Positions 33,385-42,755 are shown, counted from the stretch's first letter. The stretch is DNA of 64,000 nt from Enterobacteriaceae bacterium RIT693 (GCA_009668225.1 WJYK01000001.1:496001-560000), one strand, 5' to 3'. Program-made: numbers and translations. The notes: a model not told the origin generated them from the letters alone.

Positions 33385-35470
33385 GTTAACCCAGGCCGTT
33401 ACCCTGCTAAGGCAAACGCACGTTGGCGTGCCTGTTCTGCTGCTCAGCGTGCTGGCAATGATTATTTTGCCACTGTCACCGCTGGTGCTGGATATCCTGT
33501 TTACCTTTAACATCGTGCTGGCGGTCATCGTGCTGCTGGTGGCGGTAAACAGTAAGCGTCCGCTGGATTTTGCGGTCTTCCCTACGCTGCTGCTTATCAC
33601 CACGCTGATGCGTCTGACGCTCAACGTGGCCTCCACGCGCGTGGTACTGCTGCACGGCCATGAAGGTGAAGGCGCAGCCGGTAAGGTGATTGAGGCCTTC
33701 GGCCAGGTGGTTATCGGCGGGAACTTTGTGGTCGGCTTCGTGGTGTTCGTGATTCTGATGATCATCAACTTCGTGGTCGTCACCAAAGGTGCCGAGCGTA
33801 TCTCCGAAGTCTCCGCACGTTTTACCCTCGACGCCCTGCCCGGTAAACAGATGGCGATTGATGCTGACCTGAACGCCGGCTTAATCAATCAGCAGCAGGC
33901 TAAAACGCGGCGTAAGGACGTGGCGAACGAAGCCGACTTCTACGGCGCGATGGACGGGGCCTCAAAGTTTGTGCGCGGCGATGCTATCGCCGGGATCATG
34001 GTGCTTATCATCAACGTGATCGGCGGGATCTGTATTGGTATTTTCAAATACGATCTCGATGCCAGCCACGCCTTCCAGCAATACGTGCTGCTGACCATCG
34101 GTGACGGCCTGGTCGCACAGATCCCATCCCTGCTGCTGGCGACCGCCGCGGCCATTATCGTGACCCGCGTTAGCGACGGCGGTGACGTCAGCGATGAAAT
34201 TAAGACTCAGCTGCTCGCTCGCCCGAACGTGCTGTATACCGCCGCGTTTGTAATGTTCATCCTGGCCATTGTGCCAGGGATGCCGCACGTTGCCTTCCTG
34301 AGCTTCACCGCGCTGTTACTGTTTGCAGCCTGGCGGCAAAGCAAAGTGGTACAGCCTGCAACGCAGCAGGACGACGACATGGAGGCCATTCAGGAAGCAC
34401 TCGCCCCGGACACGGAGCCGAGCGTCAGCTGGGAGAGCATTCCTCTGGTCGAGCCGATTGGCCTGAACCTTGGCTACAAGCTGGTTTCACTGGTCGACGC
34501 CGCCAAAGGTAGCCCGCTTTCGCAGCGCATTCGCGGTGCAAGGCAGGTTATCTCGGAAACCTGCGGCGTGCTGCTGCCGGAGATCCGCATTCGCGAAAAC
34601 TTCCGCCTCAAGCCCGCCCAGTACGCGATCCACATCAACGGCATTCGCGTGGCACTGGGCGAGGTGAACGCGGAAAAATTGATGGCGATCCCCGGCACCG
34701 AACTGTACGGCGAGATAGACGGCGTACTGGACACCGACCCGGCCTACGGCATGGCCATCGTCTGGATTGATCCTGACCAAAAGGCGCGTGCGTTAAACCT
34801 CGGCTATCAGGTGGTGGACTGTGCCAGCGTGGTGGCAACCCACGTGAACAAGGTGGCGCGTCAACATCTGCCGGACCTGTTCAACTATGACGATATTACG
34901 CATCTGCATGCACGTCTTGCGCTGCAGGCGCCTAAGCTTGCGGAAGATTTAAACAATGCGCTGAATTTCAGCCAACTGCTGAAAGTGTACCGCCAGCTTT
35001 TGCTGGAGCAGGTGTCGCTGAAAGATATTGTCACGATTGCCGCCACGCTGCTGGAAAGCTCTGCGGTGACCAAAGACCCCCAGTTGCTCTGTGCCGATGT
35101 GCGTTACGCGCTGCGCCGCGCCATTTTGCATAACATCAACGGCGACCGCAGACAGCTTGCCGCCTACACCATTGATAACGCGCTGGAGAACCTGCTGCTG
35201 AACGCCCTGAGTCAGGCTCAGCAGGCGGGAAAAGTGGCGCTGGACAGCTTCCCGGTCGACCCGAATATCCTGACTCAGCTGCAAAATACGATGCCGATGA
35301 TTTACGAGCAGATGAAGGCGAAAAGCCTGCCGCCGCTGCTGCTGGTCGCGCCCCAGCTGCGCCCGATTCTGGCACGCTATGGCCGCCTGTTCAGCGCCGG
35401 GCTAAATGTGCTTTCGTATAATGAGGTGCCGGACGACAGCGATTTGAAGATTGTCGGGACATTAGCGTGA
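33371..35470 (+). CDS. flhA: Flagellar export gate protein FlhA
   Basis: Large export-gate component, 699 residues (E. coli 692). N-terminal half with eight transmembrane helices and the FHIPEP-type core (NVASTRVVLLHGHEGEGAAGKVIEAFGQVVIGGNFVVGFVVFVILMIINFVVVTKGAERISEVSARFTLDALPGKQMAIDADLNAGLI), C-terminal cytoplasmic domain that docks chaperones. Starts inside the last 14 bases of flhB. Last gene of the fliMNPQR-flhBA operon; no damage seen. E. coli K-12 keeps only a truncated relative (fhiA) of the Flag-2 FlhA. Confidence 0.97.
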   Translation: MANSKLTQAVTLLRQTHVGVPVLLLSVLAMIILPLSPLVLDILFTFNIVLAVIVLLVAVNSKRPLDFAVFPTLLLITTLMRLTLNVASTRVVLLHGHEGEGAAGKVIEAFGQVVIGGNFVVGFVVFVILMIINFVVVTKGAERISEVSARFTLDALPGKQMAIDADLNAGLINQQQAKTRRKDVANEADFYGAMDGASKFVRGDAIAGIMVLIINVIGGICIGIFKYDLDASHAFQQYVLLTIGDGLVAQIPSLLLATAAAIIVTRVSDGGDVSDEIKTQLLARPNVLYTAAFVMFILAIVPGMPHVAFLSFTALLLFAAWRQSKVVQPATQQDDDMEAIQEALAPDTEPSVSWESIPLVEPIGLNLGYKLVSLVDAAKGSPLSQRIRGARQVISETCGVLLPEIRIRENFRLKPAQYAIHINGIRVALGEVNAEKLMAIPGTELYGEIDGVLDTDPAYGMAIVWIDPDQKARALNLGYQVVDCASVVATHVNKVARQHLPDLFNYDDITHLHARLALQAPKLAEDLNNALNFSQLLKVYRQLLLEQVSLKDIVTIAATLLESSAVTKDPQLLCADVRYALRRAILHNINGDRRQLAAYTIDNALENLLLNALSQAQQAGKVALDSFPVDPNILTQLQNTMPMIYEQMKAKSLPPLLLVAPQLRPILARYGRLFSAGLNVLSYNEVPDDSDLKIVGTLA

Positions 35471-35921
35471 CAGAGGTAAAAGTGAATTTATTAGCCTGCC
35501 GTTTTCCGTTCACCTGTAAATTGGCTCTCCCTTTACGACCAGAGCACGGTGAACGTGGCTGTGAGATTTGAAGCGACTGTGACGTTATGTGTGGCTGCGG
35601 GTGAAAAGCGTGGCACGGTTCCGGCTTAAATCGCCTCCGTTTTCTCTCCGACTGGCCGGAGGCTGAGAGCGTCGGGAACGCATCTCAGCCGACCCTGGAC
35701 TGGGAGATAAAACGGAGATCTGCCGCTTTAGCGGTCGATTTATTTGACCGGGAGTCCGGGGTCTCGGGGGAGTGACGGTGACTTCCCCGAGTCGTTCACA
35801 AGTTCTGTGGTGGCATGTGAAGCAGGACTGGAAGTGAACGGAATCATCTCTGACTGTATATAGTCGTCAGTGTTTATGCATCAGGGACACTTCCCCTCGG
35901 AAAGAACTAGCGCGAGCAAAA
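35471..35921. other. 451-base intergenic region after flhA
   Basis: No gene supported on either strand. It contains a sigma-54-like string TGGCACG-GTTC-CGGCT at 35611-35626 (GG-N10-GC spacing correct, -12 element imperfect) pointing rightward at the 3' end of the DUF1311 gene, where there is nothing to transcribe. It also holds several G/C-rich inverted repeats (for example around 35750-35790, CCGGGAGTCCGGGG...CCCCGAG) that may terminate flhA transcription. It could be the right boundary of the flagellar insertion. Confidence 0.35.
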
Positions 35922-36914
35922 CTACTTATCTAAAAACCGTAGCTTCCAGCTCTGAAGCGTACGCGGAAGTGGACCATTCTCATTCCCCTTCGAGCGGTAA
36001 AACTTCGCTTCCTGAATACCGTTCTTGCCCGGAGAAGTCCGCGCCGCCCACATTTTCCCTTCCGGCGTATACATCACAATAGCCGTATGGCGGTTAGCTT
36101 CTCCACGCACCCACATGGCAATGACCTTCGCGCCAATATTGTCAATATCATCCTGATAGATATACACATTCGCTGCATCCACAAAGTTTTGATAGTCGTT
36201 CCCCACCATCTCTCTGAAACGTGCATCGGTCGCAGCATCAGGGAATACGCCGATTGACAGCAGCGTGGCCTTAGGCCGCGGGTCCGTTGGGCTTTTGACA
36301 TAGCGGCCATCAACAAAGACACCGGTAGGCATCGACAGGCTACAGCCCCAGTCTGCGTTGCTGTGTACCTGAATGGAGCCATCCTGACGCGGAATGAACA
36401 GCAGCTTGCAGTTACTGGTGTCCTGAACTTTTTCCACAACCGCCATACCATAGATTTTCCTGGCTTCTGCGGTGAAATCATCATGATTCGCCCCCGCCCA
36501 GGCGCGGATGTCAACGGTTAATGACCATTCGGCATTACGGCTAAAGGTTAATGTGCCGCCGCTACGGTTTGCCGCCACCGTATTCCACCATTTCCCCTGC
36601 CAGTCAAAGTCCTCATTCACACCGGAAATTCGGCTGATGCCTTCATAATAAGCACGTTCAATACAGCTGTCCGACGTGCAGCTTTCAAGCGATTTTTCCC
36701 ATTCCTGATACTCTTTATGCACCGATGGCGCGTCGTATTTCACCAGCATTGCGCGATAAATCACGCTCATTGTACTGTCCAGCCAGTGCAGGTTGTCATT
36801 ATTGCAGATAGTATTTTCCAGCGGCGTAGCAGCACGCTGGCAATTGACCGCCACGGCGCTACCGGTATGAAAACCCAGTAGAAACAATAAGGTGAAAAGA
36901 ATGCGCTTTAGCAT
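35922..36914 (-). CDS. Exported DUF1311 (lysozyme-inhibitor LprI-like) domain protein
   Basis: A 330-residue exported protein: signal peptide MLKRILFTLLFLLGFHTGSAVA (1-22), then a Cys-rich domain (NCQRAATPLENTICNNDNLHWLDSTMSVIYRAML...YQEWEKSLESCTSDSCIERAYYEGISRI, about 24-98) of the DUF1311/LprI type. Several members of that family inhibit lysozyme. The rest (about 100-330) is a periplasmic domain I do not recognise. Stands alone, convergent toward flhA, with a long AT-rich 5' region. Any link to peptidoglycan remodelling by the adjacent flagellar system is speculation. Confidence 0.75.
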   Translation of the reverse strand: MLKRILFTLLFLLGFHTGSAVAVNCQRAATPLENTICNNDNLHWLDSTMSVIYRAMLVKYDAPSVHKEYQEWEKSLESCTSDSCIERAYYEGISRISGVNEDFDWQGKWWNTVAANRSGGTLTFSRNAEWSLTVDIRAWAGANHDDFTAEARKIYGMAVVEKVQDTSNCKLLFIPRQDGSIQVHSNADWGCSLSMPTGVFVDGRYVKSPTDPRPKATLLSIGVFPDAATDARFREMVGNDYQNFVDAANVYIYQDDIDNIGAKVIAMWVRGEANRHTAIVMYTPEGKMWAARTSPGKNGIQEAKFYRSKGNENGPLPRTLQSWKLRFLDK

Positions 36915-37092
36915 ATTTAATAAAAAATTCCGGATCAGGGGATGCTATTTTGACCAGAATATATTTATTTTGCAATCTCAAGCTGATTTCATCATTAATT
37001 GAAATTAAAATGAAAATAATGCGTTAATAAAATCCATTAACTATGAAAAGATTAATAACAGAATAATGACTAAGAAATGATTAATATTCCCA

Positions 37093-38109
37093 CTACGCGG
37101 ATTCACGCGGGACCAGTTCGCCGGAAATAATAATTCGCTGCGCGGGTAAATCCGGCTGTTTGATTTTGCTGACAATCAATGAGGCAGCCTGCCGCCCGGT
37201 CTCTTCACTTGATGCAGAAACATAGGTAAAACTCGGCGAAGTGAGATTAATGTACATCATATCTTCGAAGCCAATCAGCGAGACCTGCTGGGTTAAGAAG
37301 ACATCCTTCCCAACCGTGCGGCCGACCTGCTGAATACCGGTAATCGCCCCAATAATGGCCGCCGGAGAATGGCACAGCATCGCGGTAATCTGGTTGCTCT
37401 TTTCCAGCATCAGTCGCGTGGCAAACGCCGACGCCGAGGTATCGTCCGCACATTCCGGCGCCCACTCAGCTCTGAACGGCAGGCCATATTGCTGTAATGC
37501 GCTGCGATAGCCTGACAGCCTTTCACCGCGGATCAGGCAGTTTTTTGTGCCGCCAAGCCAGGCAATATTGCGGTGCCCGCGCTCAATAAGAAAGCGCGTG
37601 GCCTGGTTACCGGCCTGGCGATTATCGCGACCAATAACATCGCGGGTGCTGGTGATGGTTGATTCAGAGATAACCACCGTGGGCAACGGGCATTCAGTAA
37701 TCGCCTGTGGCACCTCAGCCGAATGGCAATCGGCAGCCAGATAAATCACCCCGGCGACGCCCTGCTGGCTAAACGACGTCAGACAGTTACACAACTGCTG
37801 CTCGTCGTCACGTGGCTGGCCGAGAAACACCATATAACCTTGTTTCTCAAGCTGCTGAACGACGCTTGCGGTGACGTTGACCGAGAAGGAGTCGTTGAAG
37901 TCGCGGATGATCAGGCCAATCAGGTTAGACGTGCTGGAACGCAGGTTAGCCGCGGCAACGTTATGCACGTAGCCCAACGTTTTGATGGCGGCGTTGACCT
38001 TCTCGATGGTTGCCTCAGAGATCTTGCCTTTCTGGCGCAGCACCAGCGAAACCGTCGAGACCGATACGCCCGCCAGCTCCGCGACATCAATGATGTTGAC
38101 CTTTTTCAT
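37093..38109 (-). CDS. LacI-family transcriptional repressor, MalI-like
   Basis: A 338-residue repressor. The N-terminal LacI helix-turn-helix and hinge are clear (VNIIDVAELAGVSVSTVSLVLRQKGKISEATIEKVNAAIKTLGYVHNVAAANLRS), followed by a periplasmic-binding-type effector domain. Overall it most resembles E. coli MalI (SVSTVSLVL.GKG.IS motif). The ATG at 38109 is chosen, with AGGGG just upstream. It lies 70 bases downstream of the EIICB gene on the same strand and probably represses it through the operator palindrome at 39741-39771. Ligand unknown. Confidence 0.85.
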   Translation of the reverse strand: MKKVNIIDVAELAGVSVSTVSLVLRQKGKISEATIEKVNAAIKTLGYVHNVAAANLRSSTSNLIGLIIRDFNDSFSVNVTASVVQQLEKQGYMVFLGQPRDDEQQLCNCLTSFSQQGVAGVIYLAADCHSAEVPQAITECPLPTVVISESTITSTRDVIGRDNRQAGNQATRFLIERGHRNIAWLGGTKNCLIRGERLSGYRSALQQYGLPFRAEWAPECADDTSASAFATRLMLEKSNQITAMLCHSPAAIIGAITGIQQVGRTVGKDVFLTQQVSLIGFEDMMYINLTSPSFTYVSASSEETGRQAASLIVSKIKQPDLPAQRIIISGELVPRESA

Positions 38110-38179
38110 TCCACCCCTGCAACCGCACATCCATAAATTTCAGCCTCCTGAAACATACAGGAGGCTGAAAGGTATTACA

Positions 38180-39679
38180 TTATTTACCGATCATCGTCGA
38201 CATTGTCTGCGCAATAAATTGCGCTCTGGCACCAAATATCACCTGGATACCCGAATCGCCGACAAACACTACGCCGCGTGCGCCCAGGCTGTTCAGCCCA
38301 TCTTTGTCGACCATCGAGCTGTCGTCCACTTCCAGACGCAGGCGGGTGATGCAGGAACCTACGGAGTTGATGTTTGGCGCTCCGCCCAGCAGGCCGATGA
38401 TATCGCCGGCCAGTTCGGTATCGGTTTTATCCCCGGCGTTAGCGGTCACTTCGGTACGGCCCGGCGTTTTCACGTCAAAACGGCGAATCACGAAGCGGAA
38501 GGTGAAGTAGTAAATCAGCGCCATCGGCACGCCGACCACGACCGCCATCAGGAAGTTAGTCTGGTAGCCGTTGAAGGACGGCAAGATACCGAAGGAGATG
38601 TAGTCGATCATCCCGGCGGAGAACGATTTAGCAATATGGGCATGCAGCAGGTACATACACATATAGGACAAGCCGGCCATCACCGCGTTGAACACGTACA
38701 GGATCGGGGCGACGAAGATAAAGGTGAACTCTACCGGCTCCGTTATCCCGGTGAGGAAGCAGGTCAGCGCCGCGGAGAACAGAATACCGGAGGCAATTTT
38801 CTTATTCCTGGTGTTGGCTTCGTGATACATCGCCAGACAGGCCGCTGGCAGCGCGAACAGCATCAGCGGGAACTCGCCCTGCATGAACTTACCGGCATTG
38901 TGGTAGCTGTCGCTGCTGAAGGACTTCACGCCCTCTTCCAGCATTTTGAACCAGATAGTCTGGTCACCGTGAATAACCTGCCCGGTGTGGGTGGTGTATT
39001 CCCCGAAGGAGTACCAGAAGGATGGATACCAGATATGGTGCAGGCCGAGCGGGATAAGCGCACGTTCGACCAGGCCAAAGATAAAGGTCGATGCGGCCTG
39101 GTTATCGCCGTTCACCACCACCGACAGCGCATCAATGCCGGACTGAATGTATGACCAGACCCACGGCAGCAGCATCCCCAGCAGGAACGAGAGAAACGCC
39201 GTTGCAATGGCGACAAACCGTTTGCCGGAGAAGAAGCCCAGAAACTCCGGCAGCTGCATGGTGTGGAACTTGTTGTAGCACCACGCCGCCAGGATACCGG
39301 AGATAAGCCCGCCGAACACGCCCATCTGCAGCGTCGGGATCCCGACCACCATGGCGTATTTACCGCCCGCAGAGGCCATTTCCGGCGTAATGTGCATTAC
39401 GGTGCCGATGGTGATGTTAATGATAAACACCGAAACCGCCGCGGATAGCGCGGCAATTCCGGACTCCGAGGCCAGGCCAACGGCCGAACCGATGGCAAAC
39501 AGCATTGGCAGGTTATCAAAGATGACCCCACCCGCGTTCATCATCAGCGGTAAGTGAAACTTATCACCGAATGCCAATAGTAAGCCTGCGGCGGGCAGCA
39601 GAGAGATAGGCAGCATCAACGCGCGGCCAATCATGGAAAGCTTTGATAACGATTTTACAACACTGGACAACAGACTCAT
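38180..39679 (-). CDS. PTS sugar transporter EIICB, glucose/maltose family
   Basis: A 499-residue phosphotransferase permease: EIIC domain with about ten membrane segments (residues 1-405, including the NAGGVIFDNLPMLFAIGSAVGLA signature and GLVERALIPLGLHHIWYPSFWY) and a C-terminal EIIB domain with the phosphorylated cysteine C443 in NSVGSCITRLRL. It is similar in layout to PtsG and MalX. There is no EIIA domain, so it would depend on Crr. With a MalI-like repressor beside it, maltose- or glucoside-type sugars are plausible. No hydrolase gene accompanies it. Confidence 0.87.
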   Translation of the reverse strand: MSLLSSVVKSLSKLSMIGRALMLPISLLPAAGLLLAFGDKFHLPLMMNAGGVIFDNLPMLFAIGSAVGLASESGIAALSAAVSVFIINITIGTVMHITPEMASAGGKYAMVVGIPTLQMGVFGGLISGILAAWCYNKFHTMQLPEFLGFFSGKRFVAIATAFLSFLLGMLLPWVWSYIQSGIDALSVVVNGDNQAASTFIFGLVERALIPLGLHHIWYPSFWYSFGEYTTHTGQVIHGDQTIWFKMLEEGVKSFSSDSYHNAGKFMQGEFPLMLFALPAACLAMYHEANTRNKKIASGILFSAALTCFLTGITEPVEFTFIFVAPILYVFNAVMAGLSYMCMYLLHAHIAKSFSAGMIDYISFGILPSFNGYQTNFLMAVVVGVPMALIYYFTFRFVIRRFDVKTPGRTEVTANAGDKTDTELAGDIIGLLGGAPNINSVGSCITRLRLEVDDSSMVDKDGLNSLGARGVVFVGDSGIQVIFGARAQFIAQTMSTMIGK

Positions 39680-39740
39680 GGACGTTTCCCCCGGTGCAGA
39701 CGCAGTAACCGCGCTTTGTCTATTTACGCGTTTTTATGGT

Positions 39741-39771
39741 AGGTAGAACGTTCTACTAGAACGTTCTACCT
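39741..39771. promoter_or_regulatory. 31-nt palindrome with two tandem LacI-type operators
   Basis: The 12-bp palindrome TAGAACGTTCTA occurs twice, at 39744-39755 and 39757-39768, separated by one base. The whole block from 39741 to 39771 is itself a perfect 31-nt palindrome around a central C. A central CG between inverted arms is typical of LacI-family operators, including MalI (AAACGTTT-type). It lies about 60-90 bases upstream of the EIICB start. Confidence 0.8.
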
Positions 39772-39974
39772 AGAGTGCCGAAACGGTTTTTGCCCCGCAA
39801 CTGAAATCTGCGCTGTTGCCATATTGTTATCGAATATTTGAAGTGACGCAGGTTTTTAAGCCTGGTATTGACAGGGATTTTTGCTGAAGAACGAAGGCTC
39901 GTTCAACTCTCCTCCCTGACGCGGCAAGGAGAGTCGATTCCAGCCCTTTCCGCTCAGGGCAGGGCCGGACGGGC

Positions 39975-40187
39975 TTAAGGCTGAACGGTAATGCTCAGGC
40001 TCTCAAACGTTACGGTCTGACCCGCAACAATTTTGCAGCGCTTGCGGGTTTCGACTTCGCCGTCCACCTTCACGAGGCCTTCGGCAATCACCGCTTTTGC
40101 CTGTGCGCCGCTTTCGCACCAGCCTTCCAGCTTGAGCAGGTCGCACAGTTCAACGTAGGGGTGTTTACCTAATGAGAAGGTCGCCAT
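39975..40187 (-). CDS. ybcJ: S4-domain RNA-binding protein YbcJ
   Basis: A 70-residue protein that is nearly all S4 domain (YVELCDLLKLEGWCESGAQAKAVIAEGLVKVDGEVETRKRCKIVAGQTVTF). Matches E. coli YbcJ, a ribosome-associated-type S4 protein of uncertain role. It starts 2 bases after the folD stop, as in E. coli where ybcJ follows folD. A possible terminator (CTCTCCT...AGGAGAG) lies downstream near 39910-39940. Confidence 0.92.
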   Translation of the reverse strand: MATFSLGKHPYVELCDLLKLEGWCESGAQAKAVIAEGLVKVDGEVETRKRCKIVAGQTVTFESLSITVQP

Positions 40188-40189
40188 TA

Positions 40190-41056
40190 TTACTCTCCAT
40201 CGACATCATGATATTCCTCGCAGGCCTGCAAGGTATTCTGGATTAGGGTGGCAACCGTCATTGGGCCAACGCCACCCGGAACCGGCGTAATATACGAGGC
40301 TTTGGCGGCCGCTTCATCATAAATCACGTCGCCAACCACTTTCCCGCTTTCCAGACGGTTAATGCCGACGTCCACCACGATAGCGCCTTCTTTAATCCAC
40401 TCGCCCGGAATAAAGCCCGGTTTGCCCACCGCCACAATCACCAGGTCAGCGTTCTCAACGTGCTGACGCAGGTTTTTAGTAAAGCGGTGCGTCACGGTGG
40501 TCGTGCAGCCGGCCAGCAGCAGCTCCATGCTCATTGGGCGGCCCACGATGTTGGACGCGCCAATGATCACCGCGTTCAGGCCGTAGGTATCAATGTTGTA
40601 ACGCTCAAGCAGCGTAACGATGCCGCGCGGCGTGCACGGACGCAGGCGCGGCGCACGCTGGCACAGACGACCAATGTTATACGGATGGAAACCATCAACG
40701 TCTTTATCCGGATCGATACGCTCAAGGACTTTGACGTTATCAATGCCGGCAGGCAGAGGCAGCTGCACCAGAATACCGTCAATTTCAGCGTCGGCGTTCA
40801 GGTCATCAATCAGCCCTAACAGCTCCGCTTCGCTGGTGGTTTCCGGCAAATCGTAAGAGCGGGAAACGAACCCCACCTCTTCGCAGGCTTTGCGTTTATT
40901 CGCGACATAAATCTGGGATGCAGGGTTCGCTCCCACCAATACAACGGCCAGACCAGGGGCACGTTTTCCTGCGGCAATTCGGGCTCTTACTTTTTCAGCA
41001 ACTTCAAGCCGTACCTGCTGCGCAATCGTTTTACCGTCAATAATCTTTGCTGCCAT
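40190..41056 (-). CDS. folD: Bifunctional methylene-THF dehydrogenase/cyclohydrolase FolD
   Basis: Cytoplasmic one-carbon enzyme converting 5,10-methylene-THF to 10-formyl-THF with NADP+. 288 residues as in E. coli. The catalytic stretch [20 protein letters not shown] holds the conserved Tyr and Lys. The ILVQLPLP motif, [17 protein letters not shown] (NADP-binding) and [18 protein letters not shown] (folate site) are intact. Confidence 0.98.
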   Translation of the reverse strand: MAAKIIDGKTIAQQVRLEVAEKVRARIAAGKRAPGLAVVLVGANPASQIYVANKRKACEEVGFVSRSYDLPETTSEAELLGLIDDLNADAEIDGILVQLPLPAGIDNVKVLERIDPDKDVDGFHPYNIGRLCQRAPRLRPCTPRGIVTLLERYNIDTYGLNAVIIGASNIVGRPMSMELLLAGCTTTVTHRFTKNLRQHVENADLVIVAVGKPGFIPGEWIKEGAIVVDVGINRLESGKVVGDVIYDEAAAKASYITPVPGGVGPMTVATLIQNTLQACEEYHDVDGE

Positions 41057-41252
41057 CAGAGAGAGAATTCCATCTGTAAACTTAAAGGAAGGGGGTTGCT
41101 TCTATTTTGTCAGATGCGCGCCCCGCTGTCAGGCTCTGATGTGGGTTTATGCTCAATTGTCGCGCAGGTGGTTGAAAAGCCATTGACTCGAAAGGTGCTG
41201 ACCGTATAATCCAACCCGCATCAAGCCGTAATGTACATCGACATTACTCAGT

Positions 41253-41329
41253 GCGCCCTTAGCTCAGCTGGATAGAGCAACGGCCTTCTAAGCCGTAGGT
41301 CACAGGTTCGAACCCTGTAGGGCGTACCA
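41253..41329 (+). tRNA. argU: tRNA-Arg, anticodon UCU (argU)
   Basis: 77-base tRNA with encoded CCA. The acceptor stem pairs GCGCCCT with AGGGCGT (a G-T at the first pair), D-arm AGCTCAGCTGGATAGAGC, anticodon stem ACGGCCTTCTAAGCCGT with anticodon TCT, and T-arm CAGGTTCGAACCCTG. Nearly identical to E. coli argU, which also lies near folD. argU is a common integration site for phages and islands, but no integrase gene or second 3' copy was seen here. Confidence 0.97.
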
Positions 41330-41495
41330 TTTCGATGTCAACCTCCCCCACGTTACCTACTTTATATTCCCTGAAACGCGTTGATGTTTTCGCTACCTGC
41401 TCAATCATAACATCCGTTATTCGACCAGCTTAAAGCCACAATGCTGTTGTTTCTGTCTTCGCTGTAAGTTCTTTGCTATAAAACAGTATAAGCCG

Positions 41496-42089
41496 GTGAC
41501 TCTGGAGTGTATTTTTTTGCATCTTAACGAAAAATATCTGCCCATCTATCATTTCAGCGAAAAGCATGCGCTCAACATTTCCGCGACACAAGCGGACGTC
41601 ATGGCTGCAGTACGGGATTATCAACCGGGGGAAGACCCGTTCTTCCGATGTGCAATCATCCTCCGCGAGTTACCCATACGAATATTAGACCGGATGCAGC
41701 GTCGAACGGGTATGCCCCGACAGCCGTTCGGCATGGATAACTTCACATTACTTGAGCAAATAGATAATCAGGAACTGGCATTCGGCTTAGCCGGGAGATT
41801 CTGGAAGTCTGACTACGGGCAAGAGAAAGTAATAGACGCCGAGGCATTCCTGGCCTTTTCCGCGCCATCAGCTGCAAAGTTAGTGCTTAGCTTCACGGCA
41901 GAGAAGCTGGATGAAACCCATACCCAATTAACGACAGAAACGCGCGTGCTCTGCCTGGATAAAGAAGCACGAAGAAAGCTTGCGCCATATTGGTATCTAA
42001 TCCGGCCGGTAAGCGGGCTGATCAGATTACGAATGCTAAGCGCCATCCGTCGAAGCGCAGGGAATAGAACGCATAACACTTCGATTTAA
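41496..42089 (+). CDS. Hypothetical protein, possibly SRPBCC/START-like
   Basis: A protein of 190-197 residues with no signal peptide. The central part (about 50-175: FRCAIILRELPIRIL..., FTLLEQIDNQELAFGLAGRFWKS..., AFLAFSAPSAAKLVLSFTAEKL, THTQLTTETRVLCLDKEARRKLAPYWYLIRPVSGLIR) has the alternating strands and final helix of SRPBCC-type lipid-binding proteins, but I cannot name a family. Start uncertain: GTG at 41496, or TTG at 41517 with GGAG about 9 bases upstream. Directly downstream of tRNA-Arg, a position typical of acquired genes. Confidence 0.6.
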   Translation: MTLECIFLHLNEKYLPIYHFSEKHALNISATQADVMAAVRDYQPGEDPFFRCAIILRELPIRILDRMQRRTGMPRQPFGMDNFTLLEQIDNQELAFGLAGRFWKSDYGQEKVIDAEAFLAFSAPSAAKLVLSFTAEKLDETHTQLTTETRVLCLDKEARRKLAPYWYLIRPVSGLIRLRMLSAIRRSAGNRTHNTSI

Positions 42090-42416
42090 GCACTCAACAT
42101 TTTGAAATAGCAAAAAAGTTAAGTTCCATTCCGCCTCTCATAGCCGGCGCAGGAACCCTCACCGCTCCCCCTGAAAACAGAGTCAATAACGGGCCGACAC
42201 CGGCCATCGCTAATATTCCTCAAACCTCATGGCGTTAGCGCCTTCGTAACGGTTATTTTCAGTGGCTGATAGTATTGCGGATCAGAAATTGAGAGCAGCA
42301 ATGTGACCATGGCGTTATTACCACGTATTTCGCTAGCCCTAACGATCCCGATGGCTATTTCCCAAAGAATACAAATTCAAAATTAATGACCAGAAAGTCG
42401 AATATTATTTGACCAC
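42090..42416. other. Non-coding stretch with possible remnant coding fragments
   Basis: No intact reading frame of useful length. One short frame near 42330-42410 reads YFASPNDPDGYFPKN before running out, which looks like a relic of a protein, but I cannot identify it. Together with its location next to tRNA-Arg and small unknown genes this suggests decay of acquired DNA. Confidence 0.35.
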
Positions 42417-42755
42417 TCAACGAAAACAAATCCAGTATACCGCCGCTGAAACGGCGACCAAATTCACTATCACGCTAACCGCAAACCCTGTTCTGAACGG
42501 TTGCTTATGAGTTTTATGGCGAAAGAGTCGCTGTCCGATAATTGCCCCCGGCCAGCCCCCCACGATGCCAAACGTCAGCAAGGTTGCTTCCGGCACGCGC
42601 CGCCAGGATTTAACCGCTGCCAGCTTATCCCCACCGTAAACGGCCATGGTGAGCACATTCACCAGCAGAAACCACATAACGAAAGGGTTTGGCATAAACG
42701 CGCTACCTGAAGCAGCCAGTATCAGAAGTAAATAACAAAAACGATTAAGATTCAT
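42417..42755 (-). CDS. DUF1294 small membrane protein
   Basis: A 112-residue inner-membrane protein with three hydrophobic stretches (about 5-20, 25-45 and 88-108). The core VNVLTMAVYGGDKLAAVKSWRRVPEATLLTFGIVGGWPGAIIGQRLFRHKTHKQPF is the DUF1294 signature (YxxDKxxA..RVPE..L...GG.PGA...Q...RHKT.K..F). Function of the family is unknown. Monocistronic. Confidence 0.8.
   Translation of the reverse strand: MNLNRFCYLLLILAASGSAFMPNPFVMWFLLVNVLTMAVYGGDKLAAVKSWRRVPEATLLTFGIVGGWPGAIIGQRLFRHKTHKQPFRTGFAVSVIVNLVAVSAAVYWICFR

Noticed and set aside
6527-35470. Reading the locus as the primary (peritrichous) flagellar system
   Set aside because: The LafK sigma-54 activator, single-domain FlgJ, FliM without a CheY peptide, lafW position and absence of flhDC and fliA all point to a lateral Flag-2 system.
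41253-41329. tRNA-Arg as an attachment site of an integrated island
   Set aside because: No integrase gene and no second copy of the tRNA 3' end were seen in the window.
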